Assembly (NCBI GenBank): GCA_030549335.1
Contig: JAUKPH010000027.1
Coordinates: forward strand, 2,046,001 to 2,110,000
Reading direction: 5' to 3'
DNA length: 64,000 nucleotides
From: Pontederia crassipes
Taxonomy: Eukaryota; Streptophyta; Magnoliopsida; Commelinales; Pontederiaceae
In this document: positions 50,193-61,468 of the stretch, in pieces
Layout of the letters: each line of letters starts with the position of its first letter
How positions within the stretch are numbered: the stretch's first letter is position 1
The notes under the pieces: generated by a model
Databases searched by the model: none
What the model saw: only the letters and a program-made list of their open reading frames with translations
Told to the model about the DNA's origin: nothing
Position numbers and translations under genes: made by a program

Positions 50193-50633
50193 TATTAGAG
50201 TTGGTGGTGAATACTTCAGGGCCCCTTGTTTCTCACACCGGATTCGCCCACGTGAGCTTAGGAGAATCTGAGTATTACCCAATTAACAGTATTGCTGGCG
50301 TACGAACGAAAGAGGGGGTTCGGGGGGCCCCGCCCCCCGACGGCGGTCCCGAAACCTAGACGGGTTTTGGGCTTTTGTTTAGCCGGCCCGTGTGGTTCGG
50401 ATTAGGTTTTTTCTCTGTTTGTTTGGGTTTTAAACCCGGTTTGGAGAGGCTATTAATAACCTAATTTTCTGGTGTAATCCGAGTGGCGGCTGTAAACCAA
50501 AACAATATAGTGGAACCTCTTTGCAGGACGTAGCCCTCATCTCAAGGGTGAACCTGGGTAAATTCGTGTGTCTCTTCTATTTTTCTGCAGTCTCTCTACG
50601 ATCTTCTCTCCTTGTTCTTGGATTTTCCCATCA
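50193..50633 (+). repeat. 5' LTR of the CACTA-nested copia
   Basis: 441 bp, ending TTTTCCCATCA. Its first two bases read TA where the 3' LTR has TG. It contains a GGGGGGCCCCGCCCCCC inverted-repeat core at about 50322-50338. Confidence 0.93.
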
Positions 50634-50635
50634 AT

Positions 50636-50647
50636 TGGTATCAGAGC
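50636..50647 (+). other. Primer binding site (iMet tRNA) of the CACTA-nested copia
   Basis: TGGTATCAGAGC, two bases after the 5' LTR. Confidence 0.88.
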
Positions 50648-50680
50648 ACAGGTTGTTCAAGGAATTAGGGTTTATTCGAG

Positions 50681-53600
50681 ATGTCAGGAGGGTCGCGAAT
50701 CGAGATAGAAAAATTTGATGGAACACGGTTTGATCTCTGGAAGATGAAGATGGAGGATCTCCTTTGTGATCGAGATCTTTGGACGGCAATCGAGAAGGAG
50801 AGACCAGACATGGAGGCGGCGAAGGTCGCGGACGAGGCCTCCTCCAGTTAGGCAGATCCAAAGGCGATCGAAGAGTGAGATCGAATTGATAGAAAGGCGA
50901 AGGGTTTGATTCGGCTGTGTCTCACGGATTCAATTCTTACGAATGTGATGGGCGAACCTACTGCCAGAGATCTATGAAGGAAGTTGGAATCCCTATATCA
51001 AAGTAAGTCGTTGGTTAACAAGTTATTTCTGAGGAAGAAATTGTACAATATTCGGATGTAGGAGGGTGACTCATTTTCTACTCATCTTTATAACTTTAAC
51101 ACGGTGATCAGTCAACTTGTATCAATCGGTGTTAAGTTTCAAGATGATGATAAGGCAATAACATTGCTCTGTTCGCTGCCGGATTCATGGGACAATCTGA
51201 TTGTTGTGATTGATGGCGGGGATAAAGAACTTTTGTATGAAAGTGTATGTGCTGCCTTGTTATCAGAGGAAATACGGAGAAAGGGATCAGCAAGTTCTAG
51301 TAAAGAGGCGCTGGCGGCCAGAGGAAGGCAACCAAAAAGAAATCAAAATCAGAGAGGGAGATCCAAATCTCGTGGGCGTTCGAAGAGTAAGGATAAGAAA
51401 GTGCAATGCTGGAGATGTCAAGAGTGGGGCCATCTGAAGCGAGATTGCAAAAACAAGCCGGTTCATAAGAAAGAAGCTAAGTCAACCTCGGACAAAAAGG
51501 AGGCTGAGGCAGGAGATATGTATGTGGCTTCTGCAAGTACGGCACAATCCGATAAAGATGTCTGTCTTATCGACACTGGTGCTTCGTACAACATGATGCC
51601 TCATAAACACTGGTTCTGTGAATATGAGGAGTATAATGGTGGAGACGTCATGCTCGGAGATGACACTGCGGTTCAGATTGTTGGACGTGACAGGGTGAAG
51701 TTGAGGATGAATGATGGCACGGTGAAGACTCTACCAGATGTGATGCATATACCACTTATGAGCAGGAGTTTATTATCTGTTGGTACAATGGCTGACTCAG
51801 GTGTTATATTCAGTTGCGATAAGGATTCGTGCAAGATGATCAGAGGGTCGATTGTAATTGCACGAGGGGTTCGCTATGGCACGTTGTACAAGTTGCTCGG
51901 AGAGATAATATCTGTGGGATGCGGATTAATTTCTGAAGAGGCCAAAGAAGATGAAGACAACAAATCTATGTTGTGGCATCGTAGATTAGGCCATATCAGT
52001 GAAAAAAGACTCTCCAGTATAGCATCAAATCAGATGGTAGAAGGAGTTCCGGATTGTTCTGTGGGCTTCGGGTTCTGTGAACATTGCCTCCATGGAAAAC
52101 AAAATCGAGTCAGTTTTCAACACACAGGTTCAAGAGCAACGAAGATTCTCGAACTGATTCATAGTGATGTCTTTGGACCAACTCCGACTCCATCTATTGG
52201 AGGGTCCAGGTACTATGTTTTTTTTATAGATGATTTTTCGATATACAATTGGATTTATTTTATCAAGAATAAATCAGATGTATTCGATAAGTTTCGAGAA
52301 TTTAAAGTTTTGGTGGAAAATCAATTGAGCTACAAGATCAAGGTCCTTCGTACAGATAATGGAGGTAAATTTTGTTCAAATAAGTTTGAGCATTTCTGCG
52401 TGGACAATGGTATTGCTAGGCAGAAGACAACTCCATATACACCTGAGCAGAATGGAGTAGCTGAAAGGTTAAATCGGTCACTCATAGAGAAGGCCAGATG
52501 TATGCTGAGTTGGGCTGAATTGGGGCAAGAATTCTGGGCAGAAGCTGTAGCCACAGCAAACTACCTGAAGAACCGCTTACCGACCTCATCAGTGAAGGAT
52601 CAGACACCTTATGAGGCAATGTTTGGGAAGAAGCCAAATTTGTCTCATGTTCGGGTGTTCGGATGTGACGCATATGTTCATATACCCAAGGAAAAGCGGG
52701 GTAAGCTTGATAGTAAATCTGAAAAGAATATATTTGTCGGATACAAGGAAGGGATCAAGGGCTACAAACTGTGGAATCCAAAGTCAAGGACTATTGTTTA
52801 CAGCAGAGATGTTGTTTTCCGTGAATCACGTTCCCAAGTTGAAGTTCAAAAAGGTGATGAACCTAAGAAAGTGGTAGTGCTTGAAGAAGATTCTGATTCT
52901 GAAACTTCAGAGGTGGATGCACAAGATACTTCAGTTGAGTCTGTTATAGAACCGGATCAAGAGGACTCGGTTAATGAAGTTGAAGATGCAGATTCAGATG
53001 AAGACCCAGATATTGGTACTACCATACCAGTTCTCAGGAGATCGACACGAGAAAGAAGAGCACCTTTGAGATACTCTCTTAGTGCTCTGAGTTCGTTTCA
53101 TGCTTTGAGCATCATCGGACAAGAACCTAGTTCTATAAAAGATGCAAGATCTATGGATGATGCAAATCAGTGGGAGCTTGCTATGGCAGATGAGATGCAA
53201 TCACTGGATAAGAATGAAACATGGAACTTGTGTCAATTGCCTAAGGATAGAAAGGCAATTGGTTGCAAATGGGTATTCAAGCGAAAGCTGAAACCGGATG
53301 GGACTGTGGAGAAGTATAAGGCAAGACTGGTAGCTAAAGGGTACTCTCAGGTTGAGAGAGTCGACTATGATGAGATTTTCTCTCCCGTGGCGAAAATAAC
53401 TTCGATCAAATTTGTTCTATCTCTGGCAGCAGCATATAATCTTGAGGTAGAGCAGATGGATGTGAAGACGACATTCCTTCATGGGGACTTGGAGGAAGAG
53501 ATATATATGAGACAATCAGAAGGCTTTGAAGTTCAAGGTAAAGAGAAGCTGGTGTGCAAATTGAAGAAGTCTTTGTATGGATTGAAGCAGTTGCCAAGGA

Positions 53601-54625
53601 TGTGGTACCAGAAGTTTGATACGTACATGCTCGAACTCAAGTTTGTACGTTCAGATTCAGATAACTGTGTTTACGTGAAGAGAGTTGGCGTTCAATTTGT
53701 CATTCTTACACTGTATGTGGATGACATGTTACTGATTGGAAACAGTATGAAGATGGTAAATTCAGTGAAGGGTTTGTTGGCCAAGAAGTTTGAGATGAAA
53801 GACTTAGGGCCGGCGAATTTTATTTTGGGTATGCAGATTAGAAGAGATCGTCAGAAGCGAAAGTTGTGGCTAGGACAGGAGAAGTACATAAAAGAAGTGT
53901 TGAAGAAATTTAACATGTCGGACTGCAAGCCAGTGGGTACTCCTATGTCTTTAGGAACCAAACTTTCTGCAGAGCAATGCCCGAAGACGGATGAAGAAGC
54001 CGAAGAGATGGACCGTGCGCCATATGCAAGTGCAGTGGGCAGCTTAATGTATGCCATGGTGTGCACGCGTCCAGATATAGCCCAAGCAGTGGGAGTCTTG
54101 AGTCGATATATGTCTAACCCAGGCAGGGAACATTAGAATGCTATCAAGAGAGTTTTCAGGTACCTTCGTGGAACTTCAGATTTTTCGTTGTATTTTGAAG
54201 GTACAAGAAAAGGAAAGATGCTTGATATTGTGGGCCATATAGATGCTGATTGGGGTGGAGACATTGATAGTAGACGGTCCACTAGCGGATATGTTTTTAT
54301 ATTATTTGGGGCTGCACTAAGTTGGATGAGCAAGAGACAAAGCGTGGTAGCACTTTCTTCTACAGAAGCAGAATATATGGCTCTTACTCATGCTGCAAAA
54401 GAGGCCATATGGCTACGACGGTTGTGTTTGGAGCTCGATTTTGAGCAAGGTGCTATAGAGGTGAGATGTGATAATCAAGGTGCTATTCAGTTAGCTAAGA
54501 ATCTCGCATTTCACTCACGCACAAAGCATATTGACATCCAATACCACTTTATTCAGGAAAAGGTGGAAAAGGAAGAGGTTCAGCTTGAAAAGGTTGATAC
54601 AACAGAGAATAGTTTGATTTTTTGA
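50681..54625 (+). pseudogene. copia gag-pol polyprotein, stop-interrupted
   Basis: The frame starts at ATG 50681 (MSGGSRIEIEKFDG). In-frame stops lie at 50849-50851, 50876-50878, 50975-50977, 51059-51061 and 54134-54136. Between the last two the frame is open for 1010 aa from Met 51104. In that frame: CCHC zinc knuckle (about 102-115), protease IDTGAS (156-161), pre-integrase LWHRRLGHI (about 290), integrase Asp residues at IDDFS and RTDNG (about 376 and 418) and Glu at NGVAER (about 454), and RT with YVDD (871-874). RNase H follows after the last stop, with DADWGG, SSTEAEYMAL and CDNQGAI. The end near 54611 is frameshifted, so the terminal codons are out of frame. Confidence 0.92.
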
Positions 54626-54723
54626 CTAAAGCAGTTACAGGTGTAAAGTTTGAGTGGTGCTCTACTGCTGTCGGATTGAAGAAGAATGTTGCTGGCAAGG
54701 CTCTCATTGGTGTGAAGTATCCA

Positions 54724-54736
54724 CCAAGTGAGAGAA
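54724..54736 (+). other. Polypurine tract of the CACTA-nested copia
   Basis: CCAAGTGAGAGAA directly before the 3' LTR. It is purine-rich after the CC and in the expected place. Confidence 0.65.
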
Positions 54737-55182
54737 TGTTAGAGTTGGTGGTGAATACTTCAGGGCCCCTTGTTTCTCACACCGGGTTCGCCCACGTGAG
54801 CTTAGGAGAATCTGAGTATTACCCAATTAACAGTATAGTATTGCTGGCGTACGAGCGAAATGGGGGGTTCGGGGGGCCCCGCCCCCCGACGGCGGTCCCG
54901 AAACCTAGACGGGTTTTGGGCTTTTGTTTAGCCGGCCCGTGTGGTTCGGATTAGGTTTTTTCTCTGTTTGTTTGGGTTTTAAACCCGGTTTGGAGAGGCT
55001 ATTAATAACCTAATTTTCTAGTATAATCCGTGTGGCGGCTGTAAACCAAAACAATATAGTGGAACCTTTTTGCAGGACGTAGCCCTCATCTCAAGGGTGA
55101 ACCTGGGTAAATTCGTGTGTCTCCTCTATTTTTCTGCAGTCTCTCTACGATCTTCTCTCCTTGTTCTTGGATTTTCCCATCA
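54737..55182 (+). repeat. 3' LTR of the CACTA-nested copia
   Basis: 446 bp, TGTTAGAG...CCCATCA, followed by the TSD CATAC. It has five extra bases (TAGTA) relative to the 5' LTR near 54836. Confidence 0.93.
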
Positions 55183-55381
55183 CATACGACTCCTTAGATA
55201 TTAACTTTGTTGAAGTAATACATTGATTACATTCATTCTGATGTTGCAATTTAGATCCAAGCTTGTGAAAGTAGTTCATTCTTTCCTAGTTCAATTGGGA
55301 CCTTGACCAATTCTTGTTCATCTTGCTAAATACAGTGCTCATCTTTTCTAATTACTATAACTTGCAAATAATGCAGGCATT

Positions 55382-56236
55382 ATGTTATACTCGAACGATG
55401 GTAGATGGATATACAATAAAAATAATTCTGGTCGTAGAGGTTTGACACAAGAATTCATAGATGGCGTTGACTATTATGTTAGTGTGGCTTGTCAGTCTTT
55501 CTAATATCAACGTGAGGGAACAATTAGGTGTCCTTGTTTGAAATGTGCTAGCACAAAGTTACAGACGCTAGAGACAGTTAAGGTTCACTTATATAGAAAG
55601 GATTTCAAACCCAATTATTGGCAATGGGATGATTTAGGTGAAGTAGCGTCTTCGACAAGCGTCCCAAATTCAGGTCTCCATTTTGTTGATCCTGAAGTAG
55701 GATTTACTTTGCAATATTAACAATTAGTTTATGACGCAGCTGCAACTGAGTATGGCAATATTAGATTTGAGCAAGATGAAGAGGCACTAAATCCAGAAGC
55801 TAGAGATTTTTATGACTTGCTAAACGCATCGAGCCAACCCTTATGGCCCGGGTGTGAAAGTCATTCGGAACTATCACTTGATGTTAGATTGTTGAATTTA
55901 AAAGCCGACTACAATATCTCACAAGCATGTTTTGATGCATTTCTAAATATTTTAAAAGAGGTCACACCAACTAGGGCTCGCATTCTTGAAAATTTTCATA
56001 GGACAAAAAGATTGATTAGTAAACTTGATCTTGGCTCAACTAAAATAGATTGTTGTCGTGATGGTTGTATGTTATATTACGGCGACGATTTCAATTTAAA
56101 TGAATGCACATTTTGTGGGGCCGAACGATATAGAGTAACTAACAAGACTCAAGTGGCTGTGAAAAGGTCGAGACGTACAATTTCGTTCCTGAAGATGCGA
56201 CACAATCTCGAGTTATACATACAATTCCATTCCTGA
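55382..56236 (+). pseudogene. CACTA TNP2-type transposase, N-terminal part only
   Basis: One reading frame runs from ATG 55382, just after an acceptor-like TGCAG, to 56236 with in-frame TAA stops at 55502 and 55718. The first part matches the transposase-associated zinc domain (WIYNKN, FIDGVDYY, CPCLKC, VHLYRKDF, YWQWDDLGE). The second matches the start of the TNP2 transposase (FYDLLNASSQPLWPGC, LLNLKADYNIS, DGCMLYY, CTFCGAERY). The catalytic core that should follow is missing, so the element needs an outside transposase. Confidence 0.8.
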
Positions 56237-56550
56237 AGAAGGATCGCATTTACGACCTCGGATCTTCTGTGAGTACAATAGATATTGGATATGGTCGTAA
56301 ATCTACTTTTGGTTCAGTTTCCTCTGGTCAAGGTATGCAACAAATTATGGATGAGATGAGACATTCGATTAGGGAAGAGGTCAGACAAGAGGTTACGCAA
56401 GAGCTTAGAAAGGAATTCGAAGAACGTGAACGTCGTACCAAGACTGAAATGAAGAAAATGGTGCATGCCATCATGCATGGCAAATTCAACGATGAGGATG
56501 CCGAGGTAGATTCATTATACTTATGTTTTTTTTTGGAATTTCTGATGTAG
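56233..56550 (+). pseudogene. CACTA second-ORF remnant (coiled-coil C-terminus)
   Basis: A different frame from the TNP2 part carries GRKSTFGSVSSGQ and a strongly charged helix (REEVRQEVTQELRKEFEERE). This resembles the C-terminal tail of the second protein of plant CACTA elements. It is joined to the TNP2 fragment by an internal deletion near 56180-56240. Confidence 0.55.
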
Positions 56551-57380
56551 AAGATGTGATGTAGAAGATGCATTAATAGTTTGGATGAAATTTTACTCCT
56601 CATTAGATCAACATGCACTTTGACATCTATATGCTTGCAATTATTATTATATGACCTAGAGAAATAAGATGATGGGAAAAGAATTTGAATGTGCACATAT
56701 ACATATATTGCTCATATCTTTTTGGGTGTCACACCACTAGAGAACCTTCCCTTCAATTTGTGCCTCACCTCATCCCCTTACAATTAAAACTGGTTGTGGA
56801 TAAGGTCATCTTTTTCAAAACCTTGGGTGTTTAAATTACTATCTTCAATTGCTTGTAACTTTATGAATGCAAGAAAATCGATATTTGAGTTATTGAACTT
56901 TCCGTGCACTAAAGTGGGATGGTGTCGATATTTGAGTTATTGAACTTTAATTGCTTGTAACTTTATGGATGCTAAAAAAAGGACTATGATGTATTTGAGT
57001 TATTGTTCCAGATGTCGAATCCTTATTCATGTTTTTTCAATAAGGTACTAACTTTCTCAATTTTCTTTGTGTTGTGCAATGATGCTCGAATTGTCTTGCG
57101 AAAAGCTCTTCAAATCCAACGGGAAAGGCTTCTTTGTAATGGTGACCAAGACTTCTTTGTAATGGTGTTTAAACATTAAAATGTTTGTAATGGTGTTTGG
57201 AATGGTGTTTGGATATGTTTGGTTATGTTTGGTTATGTTTGGATAGTTTTGTGTTTAGACATTATGGTGTTTGTGATGTATGTGATGGTTATGCAAATAT
57301 TCTGTTGGATATGTTTGGATATATTATGGTGTTTTTGGATTTCTTTGTATTGGATATGTTCGGACATTAAATTTCAACAT
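56551..57380. other. CACTA non-coding 3' part
   Basis: AT-rich DNA with imperfect repeats of GGTGTTTGGATATGTTTGG words (about 57180-57360). No coding frame is supported. Confidence 0.4.
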
Positions 57381-57394
57381 TTCTTTAATATTTT

Positions 57395-57930
57395 TTTAGT
57401 TTTCGACGGTCAGAACCGTCGAAAATAGCTGAAAATTAATTATCGACAATGGATTTTTTTGATACTTATCGATGGTTTTAACCGTCCGTGAAAACTTTTC
57501 GACGGCTTAAACCGTCGAAAATCAGTTGTGGAGTCGACGGGTTAAACCGTCGATATGAGTTTTTCGACGATTTAAACCGTCGATATTATCAGCGGTTCTA
57601 GCCGTCGACAGATATCGACGGCTCTACCCGTCGATATGTATCGACGGCTTGAACAGCCGATAATATCGGCGGTTGAAGCCGTCGATACTCAACAACGACT
57701 TGAACCGTCGATAATATCGACGATTCTAGCCATCGATACTCAATGTTCGACGGGCGCGCTCGCTAGCTGAACCGTCGAAGATATCAAAGGTTCAGAGATA
57801 ATCGTCGCAAATAGTTTGCGATGCCTCATTTTTGCACGGATGCTATCCGTCGAAAGAACTGTCGAAAAACGTCATTTTTGACGGTTTTGGCCAATTTACA
57901 AATAGTTCGGACCGTCTGTAATAGCCTATT
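57395..57930. repeat. CACTA right subterminal repeats
   Basis: Dense CGACGGTT / AACCGTCGA units in both orientations, mirroring the left array. Many pairs form short hairpins (for example CGACGGTTTAAACCGTCGA variants). Confidence 0.8.
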
Positions 57931-58185
57931 TTCTTGTAGTGATGGTGCATGACTTGGATTAGTTTGACATGCATAAGTCACTAGAGAGATGCTGAGTATA
58001 TATGAAAATATGTCCTTCACTAGGTGTGATGCGTTTTGAGAAAATTGTGTGAGCCGAGGCCTAGAGAGGACAATATCACATGCTGGTCAAGAATATTACA
58101 TATGGTATCAGAGCCACTCCGCATGGACCTCTGTACATGGTGGGATACAATCACTCAATGATTGAGTCCTCTAAGGGAGGAAAGA

Positions 58186-58347
58186 TGCATGAGGCATCCC
58201 TTGAATTAGTCCCACATGCATAAGTCACGGGAGAAATGCTGAGTATATATGGGAATATGTCATTCAATAGGTGTGACACATTTTGTGAAAACCTTGCAAG
58301 CCGAGGCCTAGAGCGGACAATATTACACGTTGGTCAGGAATATTACA
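58186..58347 (+). repeat. TRIM-like LTR c
   Basis: 162 bp, TGCATGAGGC...GGAATATTACA, the same length as LTR a. The primer site follows at 58349-58361. Confidence 0.75.
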
Positions 58348-58588
58348 CATGGTATCAGAGCCACTCCATGTGAATGTCTGTGCACGGTGCGGTTCGATCA
58401 CTCAACGAGGTCGTTGAGTCCCATAAGGGATGAATGATGCGTGAGTCATGCCTTGAATTGGTCCCACATGCACAAGTCATGGGGGAGATGCGAGGTTTAT
58501 ATGGAAATATGCTGATAAAAAATGTTGTGCATGGTGAAGTACGATCACTCAACGAGGACATTGAGTCCCCTAAGGAGGGGGGACAGGA

Positions 58589-58749
58589 TGTATGAGGCAT
58601 GTCTTAGATTAGTCGCACATGCATAAGTCACAAGAGAGATCTTGGGTGTATACAGGAATATGTCCTTCACCAAGTGTAACACGTTTTGAGAAAATTATGC
58701 GGGCCGAGGCTTAGAGCGGACAAATCACACGCTAGTTAGGAATGCTACA
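58589..58749 (+). repeat. TRIM-like LTR e (rightmost)
   Basis: TGTATGAGGC...GGAATGCTACA, preceded by GGAGGGGGGACAGGA. No primer site follows, so this is the true right end of the array. The preceding LTR d (from 58438) is fused to spacer DNA by a deletion near 58513. Confidence 0.7.
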
Positions 58750-58879
58750 GCGAGTGTTTGATCTAAAAATCTGGTTGTTTTAAATGGATGTCCGAAACTT
58801 AATTGGGCGTCCGATATTATGAAATTTTCTCAACTCTTTGCCCCATTTTATTTTTTTATTTAAAAATTTAGATGTTTGT

Positions 58880-60140
58880 GTTATACAACACAATTTATGT
58901 TCAATTATATTAACAAATGGTACTTGCATAATTAAGTCGCTCATGAGATGAATTGAGAAGCAATAAACTTTCTAACATTCAAAATTCATGTCAAAGCATG
59001 CAAAATATTTTCTCACTTAAGGATTTTATAAAAATATTGACAAGTAAAATTTCGATAGACACATGCTCTATAGCAATATCCTTAAGGGTCGTATGCTCTC
59101 TAATGAAATGATATTATAAATCAATATGTTTTGTTGTAGAATGTTGAATTAAATGTTGAATGTTGTGTTATCGCACTTCATGAGTATACTTGAACAATTT
59201 ACACCATAATCAAGTAATTATTATTTTACCCATAATATTTGTGCATAACGACTACCGACTGCTATATATTCGACTTCAACGGTAGAGAGTGTGATAAAAT
59301 TTTACTTTTTGCTAACCCATGAGATAAGAGAGCTACCACGAAAGCAACACATTCCATTAGTGCTTTTTCTACAAACTTTACATTCGGCGAAATCCCTTGT
59401 AAAATAAAAGATGAATTTCTATCACACCAAATGTCTAGATAACAAGTATGCTTTAAATAACACTAATCTCTTAATGACAATTAAATATGATTCTTTAGGC
59501 GCGGATTAAAATTTAGAACATAAGCATATATTAAACATGATATCCGACCAATATGCCATCAATTAAAGAAAATTACCAATTATACCTCTATACCTCTTTC
59601 ATTCTTTCCTCTTATGATTCTTTTCTCATCTTTATCAAATTTGATTGCAGTACTTATGGACGTTGAACTTAGCTTATATTCATCCATTCCAAATCTCTTG
59701 AGCAAACCCTTTGTATATTTTTCTTCATTGAGAAAGATTCCATCTTTATTTTGCTTGACTTGTAAGCGTAGAAAGAATGTGAGCCCACCTACAAGTCATT
59801 TTAAATTCTTTTTTTGCAAAAGAGATTCAAACTCTTTGCACAAACATTCATTAATGGCACCATAAACTATATCATCAACATAAATATGAACTATTAAAAT
59901 TTTATTTTTCATGTGTTTAAAAAATAATGTTGTGTCAACTATCCTTTTTGAAATCTATCTTCAATTAAAAAACAATTCAATGTTTTAATCCATAAAGAAC
60001 TTTTGAGAGCTTGAAAAATATGATTTGGAAAATGTGAATCTTTAAAACCTTAAGGTTGCTAAACATAAACCTCATCATTTATAAAATCATTTAAAAGTAC
60101 TGATTTGACTTTCATTTGAAAGAGCAAATAGCATACCAAT
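58880..60140 (-). pseudogene. SIRE-like copia RT-RNase H remnant
   Basis: Read on the minus strand with several frame changes and stops, conserved words appear in order. They are a QMKVKS...DEVYV patch (about 60060-60130), VDTTLFFKH, IYVDD (RT catalytic Asp pair, about 59870-59885), NECLCKEFESL, then RNase H words STVEVEYIA (about 59265) and KCDNT, and finally degenerate HIDI-like and IFIKSLSE-like pieces. It is too decayed to be active. Confidence 0.75.
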
Positions 60141-60144
60141 ACAC

Positions 60145-61345
60145 TATAAGAAATCTATCGAATAGCGATTCCAAAATGAGACGCTATAGCGTTGCTAAAT
60201 ACTGGCTAAAATAAATAGCCACGGCGCAACGACGCCACAACAATCAGATGTAGAAGTTCGGTAACCAATAGTGATATGATACTCAAGAATAATGTCTTAA
60301 GTGACCGGAACAATATATGATAATAAAAAAAACAAGATCAAACGAATTTTCAAGCAGTGGAATATCAACCTCAAGATTACAAATGAACCAAGAAATTGGT
60401 ATTATAAATAGATGGATTTAATCACAAAATTACAAACATTGTAATTAACAGCGAAAGTTCCCAAATAACGGGTTGTAGAAATTCTCTCACAACAAAAGCA
60501 ATTAAGCCAAATTTTAATAGATTCAAAGATGTCTCAAATAACAACGAGTACCAATATTTATAGGCCTTAGAAACAAAATTTAAACTGAAAGAAAATACCT
60601 TAACTTAGCCCGCAAGTAACCTAACTAATTTAGTAAAATAACAAACTTAATTTCTGTTACAATTCTTATCAGCATATTCCATAACTAATTAATTTCAAAA
60701 ATTACAAATAAATATGATTAAATCATAATTCATTTGGCCCAAATTATCCTGACTCTTCATACGACCCAATTTGTAACACATTGGGAAGTTGGATACGATT
60801 TGTAACTGCATGCCCACTTTGTAAATAATTTTCTATTGTCTTTTGAAGTTGTTTTTCTCTTGATCTTGTAAGTGGATGTAAGGATTCTTGATTATATTTA
60901 GTTTCTTTATATCGCAGATCCACAACACTAGCTTGATCATTGGACTTTACTCAAACATCCTTATTCTCATCAATTACATTTATGGAAGCTTCCCAGTTCA
61001 TATCAAATAGCATCGCCATGGTGCCAACAAGTAAAACGATGCTACCAGCATCAACAGTCGACATTAATGAGACTCTATGTACGGTGTTGCGAAGAGATGC
61101 TTAATTAGCGTCACGACGTCCACGCTAACATGTCGCTGAAGTTGTTGATGCTATCTTGATACCAACGTAACACTATTTAGACGCCCATGTGGTGCTATAT
61201 TGAAACGTTGAAGCGACGCTATTGCTGCGCTGATATGATATTGTACCCTCCATTATTGCATCGCCATTAGAAGCTAAATCGGCGCTAAAGTTTTCCACAC
61301 GAAGGCAGTAGTAATTCACAAAATAGCAATTTCTTGCACAAGTTA
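60145..61345. mobile_element. Insertion in the SIRE-like remnant, CACTA-like ends
   Basis: The RT homology stops at a point where the sequence reads CACTATAAGAAATCTATCGAATAGCG. About 1.2 kb later a partly inverted match AAATAGCAATTTCTTGCA occurs. GACGCTAT, GCGCTAA and TAGCGTCACG words cluster near both ends like subterminal repeats. No TSD was confirmed, so family and right border are uncertain. Confidence 0.35.
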
Positions 61346-61468
61346 CATGTCACAAAATACCAAGTTTCATATACATTTCATGGTGCCAAGGATCTAATGT
61401 GGAGATATACAATTAAATGAATATATCATGATATAATTAGTTACATCATTTGGTCAAGTTACATCATT

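Larger units (their letters stand above)
50193..55182 (+). mobile_element. Ty1/copia retrotransposon, nearly full length, degenerate
   Basis: LTRs 50193-50633 and 54737-55182 differ by about 10 substitutions and one 5-bp indel (about 2.3%). The TSD CATAC is at 50188-50192 and 55183-55187. An iMet primer site, gag, protease, integrase, RT and RNase H follow in copia order, then a purine tract. Five in-frame stops and a 3' frameshift make it non-autonomous. It is inserted in the CACTA element. Confidence 0.95.
48239..57941 (+). mobile_element. CACTA (En/Spm-type) DNA transposon, internally deleted, carrying a nested copia
   Basis: Left end CACTACAAGAAAA (48239) and right end TTTTCTTGTAGTG (to 57941) are perfect 13-bp inverted repeats; the 3-bp TSD ATG is at 48236-48238 and 57942-57944. 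Subterminal arrays of CGACGGTT / AACCGTCGA lie inside both ends. A TATA box and GC-rich first exon follow the left array, and remnants of a TNP2-type transposase and a second ORF lie before the right array. Without the nested copia it is about 4.7 kb. It inserted into a TRIM-like LTR. Confidence 0.92.
47986..58749 (+). mobile_element. Tandem TRIM-like miniature LTR array, interrupted by a CACTA element
   Basis: Repeated units of about 245 bp consist of an LTR (about 162 bp, TGCATGAGGC...AATGTTACA), TGGTATCAGAGCC two bases later (iMet primer site), about 70 bp of spacer and a purine tract such as GGGGGGAAGGA just before the next LTR. LTR copies: 47986-48147; 48233-48238 continued at 57945-58100; 58186-58347; 58438 onward (truncated); 58589-58749. 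The unit has every cis-acting part of an LTR element but no coding capacity. The purine tract before the first LTR shows that a leftmost unit was lost. Confidence 0.75.

Noticed and set aside
59614-59865. Plus-strand 83-codon open frame
   Set aside because: Shadow of the minus-strand copia RT remnant.
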